A stretch of 64,000 bases of DNA. Origin: Asterias amurensis (lineage: Eukaryota; Echinodermata; Asteroidea; Forcipulatida; Asteriidae). Where the stretch lies: NCBI RefSeq assembly GCF_032118995.1, contig NC_092648.1, positions 8,143,501 to 8,207,500 on the forward strand, given 5' to 3'. This document shows positions 53,900 through 63,333 of this stretch, in pieces. The notes beneath the pieces are model-generated. The model saw only the letters and a list, made by a program, of their open reading frames with translations. It was not told where the DNA came from and ran no database searches. The position numbers and the translations under genes are program-made. Numbering within the stretch: the first letter of the stretch is position 1; the number at the start of each line of letters is the position of its first letter.

Positions 53900-53927
53900 C
53901 ATGGAGGTAGAAATTTCTACCTCCATG
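53900..53927. repeat. Perfect 28-bp palindrome
   Basis: CATGGAGGTAGAAA is followed at once by its exact inverse. It sits inside the hAT-like element. Confidence 0.9.
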
Positions 53928-54408
53928 GTCAGATGCACTACAGAGAAATTTACTACAGCAAAATGGCCAGCGAAAAAAGGTTGCTTAGACCATTAATTTC
54001 TTCTCCTTTGAAGCAAGCGGTGCAATTGAGAGGAGATAGGCCTATTTTAAATATCCGTTTCATAACTAAAATGTGATTATTAAACACCCACATTTTCAAT
54101 CATGTATTTTTTTTTTTTTTGATGGCTTACACTTGTTACAATAAGGCCGAGTAAAAAAAAAGAAACATGTTTAGTGTCTGGGTTTCTCAAAAAAGGAAGG
54201 AGGAGGGGCTTTTTATTGTTTATTTCAAGATGGCCGCCATGAATGTCAAATATGTTTTTTCTGCTGCTGAATACACAAAACATTAATGAAACAGTTTGGT
54301 CAAGGCATTCAGACAAGACATTCAGATTTTGTTCTGTTTTGCTGAGATCATTTAAAATAACCCTTTTTCAACAAAACAAAACAAATAAATGTGCATGAAA
54401 AAACTTAA

Positions 54409-54790
54409 AGGAACACGTTGCCTTGGATCGGTCGAGTTGGTCTTTGAAAAGCGTTTGTAACCGTTTTTTATAAAATGCATATGGGTAGAAAGATGTTGTA
54501 AAAGTAGAATACAATGATCCACACAAACATGCCTCGAAATTGCGTGGTTTTCCTTTTAACTTGTCAACTAACACATCGGCCATTTATGGGGGTCAAAATT
54601 TTGACTCCCATAAATGGCCGACCATGTTAGTTCGCTTAGTAGAAGGAAAACCACGCAATTTCGAGGCAAACTTGTGTGGATCATTGTATTCTACTTTTAA
54701 AACATCTTTCCAACCATTTGCATTTTATAAAAAACGGTTACAAACGCTTTTGTTTTGACCAACTCGTCCGATCCAAGGCAACGTGTTCCT
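54409..54790. mobile_element. TTAA-type MITE, family 2 (intact TSD)
   Basis: AGGAACACGTTGCCTTGGAT and inverse; TTAA at 54405-54408 and 54791-54794. A near-perfect central palindrome surrounds ccataaatggccga. It adjoins the left tip of the long palindrome. Confidence 0.92.
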
Positions 54791-57730
54791 TTAAGAGTCC
54801 CTGCCTGTAAGAGTGTACCAAGTGGTGATTCATGGGTTCTCAGATCTTCTTCTAAAAAATTAGAGTGATACATCATCATACCAAACGAATAAATCCAAAA
54901 TTTTAGTTTGCTGACGCTTTCGGTTTTGGAGTTACCAGTTATCAAAGTTTCGGCCTAAAAGCCCTCGAGAAACGAATAGTACATTCCCTGTAAACACAAA
55001 AATGTGCGCCAAGGTCATCCCAACAAAAGTAAAACATTTTTTGAAACCTCCAGTTGGGCTCATAACAAAAGTAAAAAAAAAAATTGGGATCTCGTTGGCG
55101 CGTCATGTTACGCACACCTGAACCTTTGACGAACAGTGCCCTCGTGCCATTTTCAACGCCTCATAACTCAGCGCGCCTATAAGATCCCATGAATTAAACA
55201 AGTTCAAATGAAAGAGCTTGCATCCCTAAAACAAATTTAAGTGCAAAGTGCGTGGGATCTCGTTGGCGCATAGAGATAATAGAGGTCAAAGTTCAAATTT
55301 TACCAATATATTGCGTTTTCGCAACTCCGTAACTTCGCGCGCCAACAACAAAAAATTGTTTTTATGGCAACTGGGTATTGGAACAGTTTTCATCTAATGA
55401 CAAATGAAAAAAGAATCTTGGGATCTCTGTAACTTGCATGTCAAAAGATTTTTTGAAAATTTTCTAAAGTATTGTCATTCCACACATTTTGGCCTAAATT
55501 GGCACAAGATTCACTTTTTTCATCACTGTAAGTATCTGTGCCAACAAGATCCCATCAATGTTTTCTTGTATTTGGTTAAGTTGAGTGTTCCTAAACAGAT
55601 TTCAATTGAAAAATAATTGGGATCATGTTGGCCCACCAATATTACAAAGGTCAAAGGTCATATGAAACTACACTACTGCCTATTTCGGGCGATTTTGCGT
55701 CGTCTAGAAATCCACGCGCCAATATGATCCCATTAAGTTGTCTGTGTTTTATGATTATTTAGATTCTCAGCAACACATAAAAAGGAAAAACCAAATGGGA
55801 TTTGAGTGGCGCTAACAAATATTACAGATCAAAAGTTCACAATACATGCCTATACACATTGTACTTTAATGCATTGCTGTGGCAACCGAAAGTGAGAAAT
55901 ATCCCCCAATTTCAAAATGTTGGCAAACCATGAAGGGGATAGGTCTCCAAAATGAATTTTGGTCAAGATATAGACTGGACTTGTTTTTACAAATGGTGTT
56001 AGTTTAATGTTGGTTGGTAACTGTTGCCAAGGTCAAAGGTTACAAAGAATATGGGTGTTTTTTATATTTTCTGTCAAGAGCCAACTTCAGAGCCTTTTCA
56101 AGATTTTATTTAAAGAATTAGGGCTCTATCATTTCAGTTTGGGACAGCCACTTATAATATCTAGGCACATATGGTTGTCCCAAATTAATTATAGAGCCCT
56201 TCCTTATTTGATAAAATGTTGACAGGGCTTCGAAGTTGGTTCTTGACAGAAAATGTATTACAAAACACCAATATTTTCTGTGGAGAGCCAACTTCAAAGC
56301 CATGTCATCATTTTATCAAATGAACAAGGGTTATATAATTAATTTGGGACAATCACATGTGCCTAGATATTATAAGTGGTTTTCCCCAACATAAAGGAAA
56401 GAGCCCTTGTTCGTTAAATAAAATCTTGAAAAGGCTCTGAAGTTGGCTCTTGACAGAAAATATAAAAAACACCCATATTCTTTGTAACCTTTGACCTTGG
56501 CAACAGTTACCAACCAACATTAAACTAACACCATTTGTAAAAACAAGTCCAGTGTATCTCTTGACCAAAATTCGTTTTGGAGACCTATCCCCTTCATGGT
56601 TTGCCAACACTTTGAAATTGGGGGATATTTCTCACCTTCGGTTGCCACAGCAATGCATAAGTATAGGCATGTATTGTGAACTTTTGATCTGTAATATTTG
56701 TTAGCGCCACTCAAATCCCATTTGGTTTTTGCTTTTTATGTGTTGCTGAGAATCTATATAATCATAAAACGCAGACAACTTAATGGGATCATATTGGCGC
56801 GTGGATTTCTAGACGACGCAAAATCGCCCGAAATAGGCAGTAGTGTAGTTTCATATGACCTTTGACCTTTGTTATATTGGTGGGCCAACATGATCCCAAT
56901 TATTTTTCAATTGAAATCTGTTTAGAAACACTCAACTTAACCAAATATTGATGGGATCTTGTTGGCATAGATACTTACAGTGATGAAAAAAGTGAATCTT
57001 GTGCCAATTTAGGCCAAAATGTGTGGAATGACAATACTTTAGAAAATTTTCAAAAAATCTTTTGACATGCAAGTTGCAGAGATCCCAAGATTCTTTTTTC
57101 ATTTGTCATTAGATGAAAACTGTTCCACTACCCAGTTGCCATAAGAACAACTTTTTGTTGTTGGCGCGCAAAGTTATGGAGGTGCGAAAACGCAATATAT
57201 TGGTAAAATTTGAACTTTGACCTCCATTATCTCTCTGCGCTAACGAGATCCCACTCACTTTGCACTTAAATTTGTTTTAGGGATGCAAGCTCTTTCATTT
57301 GAACTTGTTCAATTCATGGGATCCTTTAGGCGCGTTGAGTTATGAGGCGTTGAAAATGGCACGAGGGCACTGTTCGTCAAAGGTTCAGGTGTGCGTAACA
57401 TGACGCGCCAACGAGATCCCAAATTTTTTTTTTTACTTTTGTTATAAGCCCAACTGGAGGTTTCAAAAAATGTTTTACTTTTTCTGGGATGACCTTGGCG
57501 CACGTTTTTGTGTTTACAGGGAATGTACTATTCGTTTCTTAAGGGCTTTTTGACCCAAACTTTGATAACTGGTAACTCCAAAACCGAAAGCGTCAGCAAA
57601 CTAAAATTTTTTGATTTATTCGTTTGGTATGATGGTGTATCACTCTAATTTTTTGGAAGAAGATCTGCGAACCAATGAATCACACCCCCCCCCCCTAATT
57701 TGGTACATTCTTACAGGCAGGGACTCTTAA
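54791..57730. mobile_element. 2.9-kb near-perfect palindrome with periodic motif
   Basis: The left tip TTAAGAGTCCCTGCCTGTAA and right tip TTACAGGCAGGGACTCTTAA are inverse. Arms of about 1.4 kb match almost throughout (for example gtgcgccaaggtcatccc / gggatgaccttggcgcac; caaagaatatgggtgttttt and its inverse). The centre is near 56250. Within each arm GGGATC..GTTGGCGC words alternate with the inverse GCGCCAA..GATCCC every 85-95 bp. There are no coding frames of note. Class unknown. Confidence 0.9.
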
Positions 57731-57734
57731 GAAA

Positions 57735-58157
57735 AAAAGAAAAAAAGGAGTGTCCTGTAAAAAGTAAGCGGGCGGGGACGCTAAACATTCCTATTTTTCT
57801 ATTTTTACTTGGCCTAATATTGTTATGTTTTGGGTACTTACACACCCACAGAGCCTATTTGAGAATGTCGTGTACAACTCTAAATTGGTACTTGGTGATC
57901 ACAGTTGGTAATTTATTCCTTTTATACAGTCAAAAGGTTTTATCTTATACAAAAATGACAAGTTCTCTAAGATTTTGTTGTTTTCGCAATCTTTTGTTAC
58001 CTGCTGACTATGTAAACTGTTTTAGAACTGCATTGGTGTGTATCAACTATATATCAGTTAACATATTTAATAATAATCGTGCACTTCTTTGGCCCCCCCA
58101 AATTTAATCTTTGCCCCCACTTGCCCCACTAAATGAAAATGTCTAGTTACGCCGCTG
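57735..58157. other. Right flank of the hAT-like element
   Basis: The 135-codon plus frame (57700-58107) begins in the palindrome tip and shows no known domain. The segment ends with the subterminal C-runs and TIR of the hAT-like element. Confidence 0.5.
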
Positions 58158-58273
58158 CTCCCCTGTCAGCCTTCTTTAGGGCCTCCTTAACGCTATACGT
58201 TTTTCAAATCAGCGTTGATTGGTAAAATTTTTACGACCGTTAGCCAGCAATAACTGTAGTTTTATGTGTACAG

Positions 58274-58445
58274 CAGCCGATTTCACGAAACGCTAGGATC
58301 AATCCTATCTCGAGTTAGGACGAGTAACCCGTCCTAGCTAAAGGATGAGTTCAATGCGTCCTACGTATTTTGATACGGAACTGAACCCGTCCCAAGTCCT
58401 AAGATTAATCCTAAGTTAGGAAGAGATTGGTGAAATCGACGGCTG
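58274..58445. mobile_element. 172-bp foldback MITE with CAGCCGATTTCAC ends
   Basis: cagccgatttcacgaaacgc and the inverse tggtgaaatcgacggctg, with inner inverted words gctaggatcaatcct / aagattaatcctaagttagg. Same end type as 61662-61788. Confidence 0.85.
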
Positions 58446-58627
58446 TACACCTAAAGCTTTCCCCACCCTACTCATTATACATTCATAATGCTTGTATTTC
58501 CTTTTTGTTGAGTGAAATTAAAAAACATCGTCAACAAATACAATTTTCTGCTCGGTACTTACTGTTGTTTTTCTGCTGCATCGCACGTCTTTTGCCCTCT
58601 CATTATGCAGCCTACTACATGTATATC

Positions 58628-58838
58628 GACGAACTGCCAAGCCGCGGCCGAGTCGGACTAAACCATTCTGTGAGAGGGGTGTTACAAACCCGTGTGGCAG
58701 TGCGTGGGCGCTTTATGCGTGAACGGCGGGTATTGTTGTAAACAAACAGCACACGCACTGCCACACGGGTTTGTAACACCCCTTTCACAGAATGGTTTAG
58801 TCCAACTCGGTGGTGGCTTGGCAGTTCGGCGAGTAGGC
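58628..58838. repeat. Long hairpin (arms of about 100 bp)
   Basis: gaactgccaagccgcggccg, actaaaccattctgtgagag and gtgttacaaacccgtgtggc recur inverted at 58742-58838 with few mismatches. It lies in the right part of the MULE-like element. Confidence 0.88.
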
Positions 58839-58999
58839 TGGTGTACAGCGCTTGGTGGTCGAGTGACCAAAAGATAGCATTGAGCATTATTGGGAAGTCA
58901 ATACATATAGCGTTAATGAGGCCCTAAATTTAAATATGAGACCCCTCTAGGCTCACAGGGGAGCCTAAATTATAGTTTCTAGAAGTACCTGATTGATAT

Positions 59000-59600
59000 C
59001 CTTTTTTGTAAAAATTAGTGAAAACCATTTAATGAGTTGACGGCACGAAAATGAGTTGACAGCGAGTTGACGGCAAGTCGGCGAGTTGACGGCAAGTATG
59101 TATCGTAGCGTCATACGTTATCGACCTTCATATGTTTTCGGTCCCCAACTTTGATTCCCGTTTACTGCGAAATTGTGCAAGCTGCACCGGTGACAGAAGC
59201 TATGCAGTTTACTCACGGTCTGTATTTTCATCAGGCTTAATCATGCTGAGAATAAAGTTTCCCGTCGTTGGTTATGCTCAAACATTTATAAAATGATTGA
59301 TTTTTTGTACTAATCACTAGTGCATTATTATGCCAACATTCAAATGAGTCAAAGAAACATCATCCAACCTCGAAAGTTCAAAACAAAATTACTATCTGCT
59401 AGATTGAGTTTCATGGATCACGTGAGGTGGTTACTATTTGGGATTCTATGGTGTGCAAATGTGGGGAAAATATTATAATATTTTAAGTGAAAATGACAAC
59501 ACTTATTTTTACTTATGGACAAGAAAGAGTACACGTACATCAAAGAAGTTTTCCAAGCACGGTTAGATGACAACCAGCTTCTTCGCAGGACAGGAAAACT
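59000..59600. other. Intergenic, short direct repeats only
   Basis: gagttgac(a/g)gc(a/g)ag is repeated about four times at 59034-59096. Nothing else is supported. Confidence 0.55.
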
Positions 59601-59608
59601 CTGCTAAT

Positions 59609-59978
59609 TAGGCCTGGGCGACCAGTGAAAATTACTAATCGACTAGTCGCACCTCCATCCAATAATTGCGACTACGACACTAGTCGCAACAAAATTTTAA
59701 TTATCACGATGCACTGTGGCAATGTGTGCCGCAAGCACAATATAGTCTAATTCAAGCGGAAAAGATTGAAGATTTGTGTCACTGATGTCTGACTGTGTTC
59801 TGTAAGTAAATTATGTTGTCATGAATAGTCATGAGCGACTAAATTGGTTCACCAAACAGGTAGACGCAATTTTGTTTAAACTATTTTTGTAGCACGTTTA
59901 ACCGAATAGTTGAAAACAATAGTCGCGACTCGACTCAGGATTCAATAGTTGGAGTGCGACACTAGTCGCCCAAGCTTA
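59609..59978. mobile_element. 370-bp hAT-like MITE
   Basis: taggcctgggcgaccagtg at the left and the inverse cactagtcgcccaagctta at the right. Direct flanks ctgctaat (59601-59608) and ccgctaat (59979-59986) match 7 of 8. actagtcg words recur inside. Confidence 0.75.
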
Positions 59979-60384
59979 CCGCTAATGGTGCAAGGATAGC
60001 CTCTACCCGCAGCCGCCATCACCCCCCCCCCTCCCAATACCACCACCACCACTACTACCAACAGAAGAACTTGTAGCAAAACACAAATCCAGATTTTCCA
60101 CTTCTTAAATTTAATTTCCATGTAACTTTCCACAATTTGGCTACAAAATTGTCTGTACAGGTGTGCATAAGATATAAGGTCAGTGCATTATTAGCATTAT
60201 TGGCAAGTTCTAGAGTTTGTATGTAATCAAAGAGAATCTTTGTCACAAATTAATAGGAACTTTATAAAAAAATATGGACAATTTATTGAATGTTTTTACA
60301 ATTCACAGCAGTACACGATGTATTTGCAAACATTAATTAAATTTGTCCTTTGCCAAAGAACACTATAGTCCCATGCAGTATCCT

Positions 60385-60612
60385 TGGTAATAGTTGGTGT
60401 ATCTCCTCAATATTTTAGCATACAATAATAAACCTGTGACAATTTGGGCTAAATTTGGCAATATACATGTAAGCTGCAAGAAACAGTGAAAGAAAAACAC
60501 CATTGCAGTATAGAAACAAGTCCTTTGACATGCCTCTCATCATGTAGACTTTATCAAGTGAGTTTTATGATCACAAATTAGTAATTACCAACATCTAAGG
60601 TATAAAGTCCCT
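60385..60612. mobile_element. Family-1 MITE fragment
   Basis: tggtgtatctcctcaatatt, aataaacctgtgacaatttg and gaaagaaaaacacc match the family-1 interior with decay. Confidence 0.6.
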
Positions 60613-60835
60613 TTAGAGAGACCAATGCCTTAGATCAAGTGATTTGGTTGTAAAATGCATATGGTTAGAAAGGATGTTTTAAAAGTAGAATAGAATGATC
60701 AACACAAGTATGACTTGAAATTCGGTGGTTTTCCTTTAAAACTTTTACTTATTCGAACTAACATGGTCTGCTAGTCAACAATATGACTAGTTCTAAAACA
60801 TCATTCTGACCATGCATTTCATAACAGGCATGTGG
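60613..60835. mobile_element. Family-2 MITE fragment
   Basis: gagagaccaatgccttagat, aaaatgcatatggttagaaa and ggtggttttccttt match family 2 (compare 54409) with decay. Confidence 0.65.
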
Positions 60836-60839
60836 TTGA

Positions 60840-61305
60840 AATCAAAATATACTTGCAAGGGTTAAGGTTAAAAATTTGAAATGGCACTGTGTTTATCAAA
60901 CTTGTTGCATCTATGATCCATGTCTCTTTATGAATACAGAATAAAGATATTTCAGATAAATTTATTTGAATACAGATTCTTTATGTTTTTGTATTTGTTG
61001 TTCTAGTGTGTTTTTTGTTACAAAATATCGAAATCTCAAATAAATAATACAATAAATATGATGATTGTATAAACAATTGGCCATGTACTTCAAATTAAAC
61101 TTAATCATATTATGTCGTTGTGATGAAAACAAACTCTGCTCACATCACATTCAATGATTTGTTGACATAAGTAATGTGCAAAAGAAAATAATAAGTTGAA
61201 ATATTGACATTATGTGTTAATTTAGGAATAAGAATCTACTTGTTGAAAACAGGAAATATTGCCATTTGTAAAACCTGTTTTGCATAAATCATGTGTACAT
61301 GAAAG
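60840..61305. other. Intergenic, nothing recognised
   Basis: AT-rich sequence without supported feature. Confidence 0.5.
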
Positions 61306-61309
61306 TTGA

Positions 61310-61545
61310 AACTATCTGGAAATATATCCCTGATTTTACAAACAGTAACTAGGTAGTGTTACTCTATTTCCAGTACCATTCTGACACAACACATGTTGTC
61401 TGTGAAGGCTGGCTGGGTGGCAAAGTCGTTTGTTGTGTACATCATGCTCCCCTGGTGTACATGTCATTCCTGTGATGTCGTGCCAACTCTAATGGTGGTC
61501 CAGAACAAGGTGCCTCAAGATCTTTTCAAATATAAACACAAACAT
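61310..61545 (-). pseudogene. P2X7-tail-like domain, C-terminal part (frameshifted)
   Basis: On minus: LELARHHRNDMYTRG in one frame, then HNKRLCHPASLHRQHVLCQN GTGNRVTLPSYCL in another, then a stop. The L..A...RNDM...HNK.LRHAAYRQ.VLW..G..G.GNR..IPSC pattern of P2X7 C-terminal-like domains is spread over frames, so it is broken. Upstream part at 62091-62229. Confidence 0.6.
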
Positions 61546-61661
61546 TTTTGAAACAATTAACAAAATAAAAATTGGTTATTTGTACATGTATATGGAATAT
61601 AAAACCCATGCACTTGATGTTGATTCATTAAAGTGACATTTTTGCAAATATTACCTACCTG

Positions 61662-61788
61662 CAGCCGATTTCACGAAACTTTACGCAACTGCGTGAGTCC
61701 ACTTGCGCAATTTTAATGGCGCAAGTTGCTTCATAAACGTTGCACAAGTGGACTTACGCAGTTGCGTAAAGTTTTGTGAAATCGGCTG
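61662..61788. mobile_element. 127-bp near-perfect hairpin MITE
   Basis: CAGCCGATTTCACGAAACTT and inverse AAGTTTTGTGAAATCGGCTG enclose inverted tacgcaactgcgtgagtcca words. It lies between the two P2X7-like pieces. Confidence 0.9.
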
Positions 61789-62090
61789 CTGGTCAAAGAC
61801 ATGATGTTATTCAAATTTGGGATGTGGCTGTTCAGTGTAAAGTTTTTTGGTAATGCAACGTTGGCGAAGGAGGCCGTTTACAAGTAACTACAATGAATGA
61901 AAGCTTAAATTTGTGTTTCCTTATAAAATGTGTGTTTACACATTTACTTTGTTTTTCCTTTTTTTTTTTTGGGGGGGGGGGTGGACAGATCAAAATATCA
62001 TATAACAAAACTGGACTGCTTTGACAGTACATGTGTATATTGTTATACATGCACATGCCATTGACAGTATGAAATAATCAGTCTCTTACT

Positions 62091-62229
62091 GCCAAGTTTG
62101 AGAAGCATTCATCCGGGCTTTGTTTGCAGCGTGACCTCTCCTGTTGTGTTGGCATCTCCCTACAGTTGGTACAAACACACCAGCTTGGTTGGGTTTGATG
62201 AGGTCTCCAAGATGTTTACGCCAAGTCCT
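62091..62229 (-). pseudogene. P2X7-tail-like domain, Cys-rich part
   Basis: The minus frame reads SWCVCTNCREMPTQQERSRC KQSPDECFSNLA and meets a donor (GCA|gtaaga) at 62090. WC.C..C..MPT..E..CC is the signature of the P2X7 cytoplasmic-tail-like domain, which also occurs alone in many invertebrate and transposon-linked proteins. An in-frame TAA lies just upstream and one family Cys is Arg-Cys here, so it may be dead. Confidence 0.6.
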
Positions 62230-62810
62230 GGCATCTGCTCACATAGTACCTTCAACAAGAAATTCATAACCATTGATATAACTTATTAGTTCTCGACAAT
62301 TTTATTTTTTATTGTTTGAAAGGTCACACTTCTTTGAAAGAATTCGGGTTGACTTGGGTACGAGTTGACTTGGGTACAATATTTTGGGTAAACTGTTAAA
62401 AATATACAAAAACATTTAATAAATCTGTACTATTTAGTATTTTTAAAATGTATTTCTACAATTTTTACAAAAGTCCTCCCCTTCCCATCCAGATAAACGA
62501 CTCTTTTAATTGTAGCATCAAAGTAAATTAGGGTAAATTATGCCAAGTCATTAGGACGCTGGACACTCGATTCAAATCCCCACCCCCATCTATGCACCGA
62601 GTGAATAGATCTACAAAATTACATGTAAACTAGTCATAGTACATGTACATTTATGTACTCTCACAACTCAGTGCTGCGGCTGTCATAGCTGTGAATTTAC
62701 GTGTCATGTCCACAATAATAACTAACAATAACATTGCATTGGGTATAAACAATCACGGTCCGTTCACTATCTCTCGTCGGCTAGTCCATGTCCCACTACA
62801 TTATTCTTAC

Positions 62811-62908
62811 CCTGATTGGCGAGGTGTCCGTTCCTTCTTTTTGGACGTGTCTTCAATCATCTCTTTGCGTAGAGCAATGAGCTGAATCTGTGTTTTTCGG
62901 CGATCCAT
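62811..62908 (-). CDS. Divergent first exon, unknown product (MDRRKTQIQ)
   Basis: From ATG 62908 (rev) the frame is MDRRKTQIQLIALRKEMIED then TSKKKERTPRQSG and meets a good donor (CAGG|gtaaga). The peptide is basic and helix-prone. It could be the first exon of the P2X7-tail-like gene downstream, or of an unrelated gene. It lies 372 bp from the second ribokinase ATG, head to head. I do not recognise the family. Confidence 0.4.
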
Positions 62909-63280
62909 TTTGACAGCAAAATGGTGTGTTTACATTTCACACAACGTCGTCTGGTAGAGAACGGTATGTTACCTCGTGTTCTTCTGGTAGGTTTACCAGG
63001 CTATTGGCTACGGCGCCAGCCTAACTGCTGTGCATCGCGCATAAACGGACGATCGTTTTGACGGCTTGAAAAACGTATATATTTCGCGGGCCGTGTTTCG
63101 GGGTCAGAGGTCAGTGTTTGTTTTTTTTAATTGCCATTCACTAATTACAACACATTAAATGTGTTTTATTGCAAGAACAACTCTTAATAAGTATAAGGAA
63201 CACCCTCAAACGTGAAATTTTGTGAAATCTGAAGGCAACGTGTTCCTTTAAGAACATTTGCCCAACTGAAACAAGGCTCG
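62909..63280. promoter_or_regulatory. Probable bidirectional promoter region
   Basis: 372 bp between divergent start codons. It has CpG-bearing words (gcgcataaacggacgatcg, atttcgcgggccgtg) and no clear TATA box for either gene. A 25-bp family-2 MITE end (about 63230-63254) lies just upstream of the ribokinase ATG. Confidence 0.4.
63230..63254. mobile_element. Family-2 MITE solo end
   Basis: GAAGGCAACGTGTTCCTTTA AGAAC equals the right tip of family 2 plus TTAA. It is 27 bp before the ribokinase ATG, within the probable 5' UTR. Confidence 0.65.
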
Positions 63281-63333
63281 GTATGGCTGCGATTGATGTA
63301 CTAGTGGTTGGTTCGTGTAACACAGACTTAATA
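63281..63333 (+). CDS. RBKS: Second ribokinase gene, first exon
   Basis: ATG at 63281 opens MAAIDVLVVGSCNTDLI and meets a donor (ATATG|gtatgt) after 53 nt. VVGSCNTDL is the N-terminal strand of ribokinases; the Asn and Asp contact ribose in the family. The rest lies beyond the window, so function is not proven. It has the same orientation as the ribokinase at 165-5644. It could be a paralogue or a haplotype/assembly duplicate. Confidence 0.85.

Larger units (their letters stand above)
53582..58157. mobile_element. hAT-like element with perfect 8-bp TSD
   Basis: CAGTGGCGTAACCAG at the left and ctagttacgccgctg at the right are terminal inverted repeats. CTCCCCTG flanks both sides (53574-53581, 58158-58165). 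The CAGTG start and 8-bp duplication are hAT traits. Subterminal C/G-runs (53600-53640, 58095-58130) are inverted too. No transposase is visible; most of the interior is the palindrome at 54791-57730. Confidence 0.85.
53556..58985. mobile_element. MULE-like outer TIR element (interrupted)
   Basis: The left end cttctagaaactata with aggctcccctg, and the right end caggggagcct with tatagtttctagaag, are inverted; deeper AGGGCCTC and TTAACGCTATA words are also inverted. The flanks tacctgattgata (53543-53555 and 58986-58998) are direct repeats, which fits a 9-bp or slightly longer target duplication. Removing the hAT-like insert leaves about 850 bp with two foldbacks inside. Confidence 0.8.

Noticed and set aside
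57700..58107. 135-codon plus frame as gene in the hAT-like element
   Set aside because: It starts in the palindrome tip, lacks a known domain and ends in transposon C-runs.
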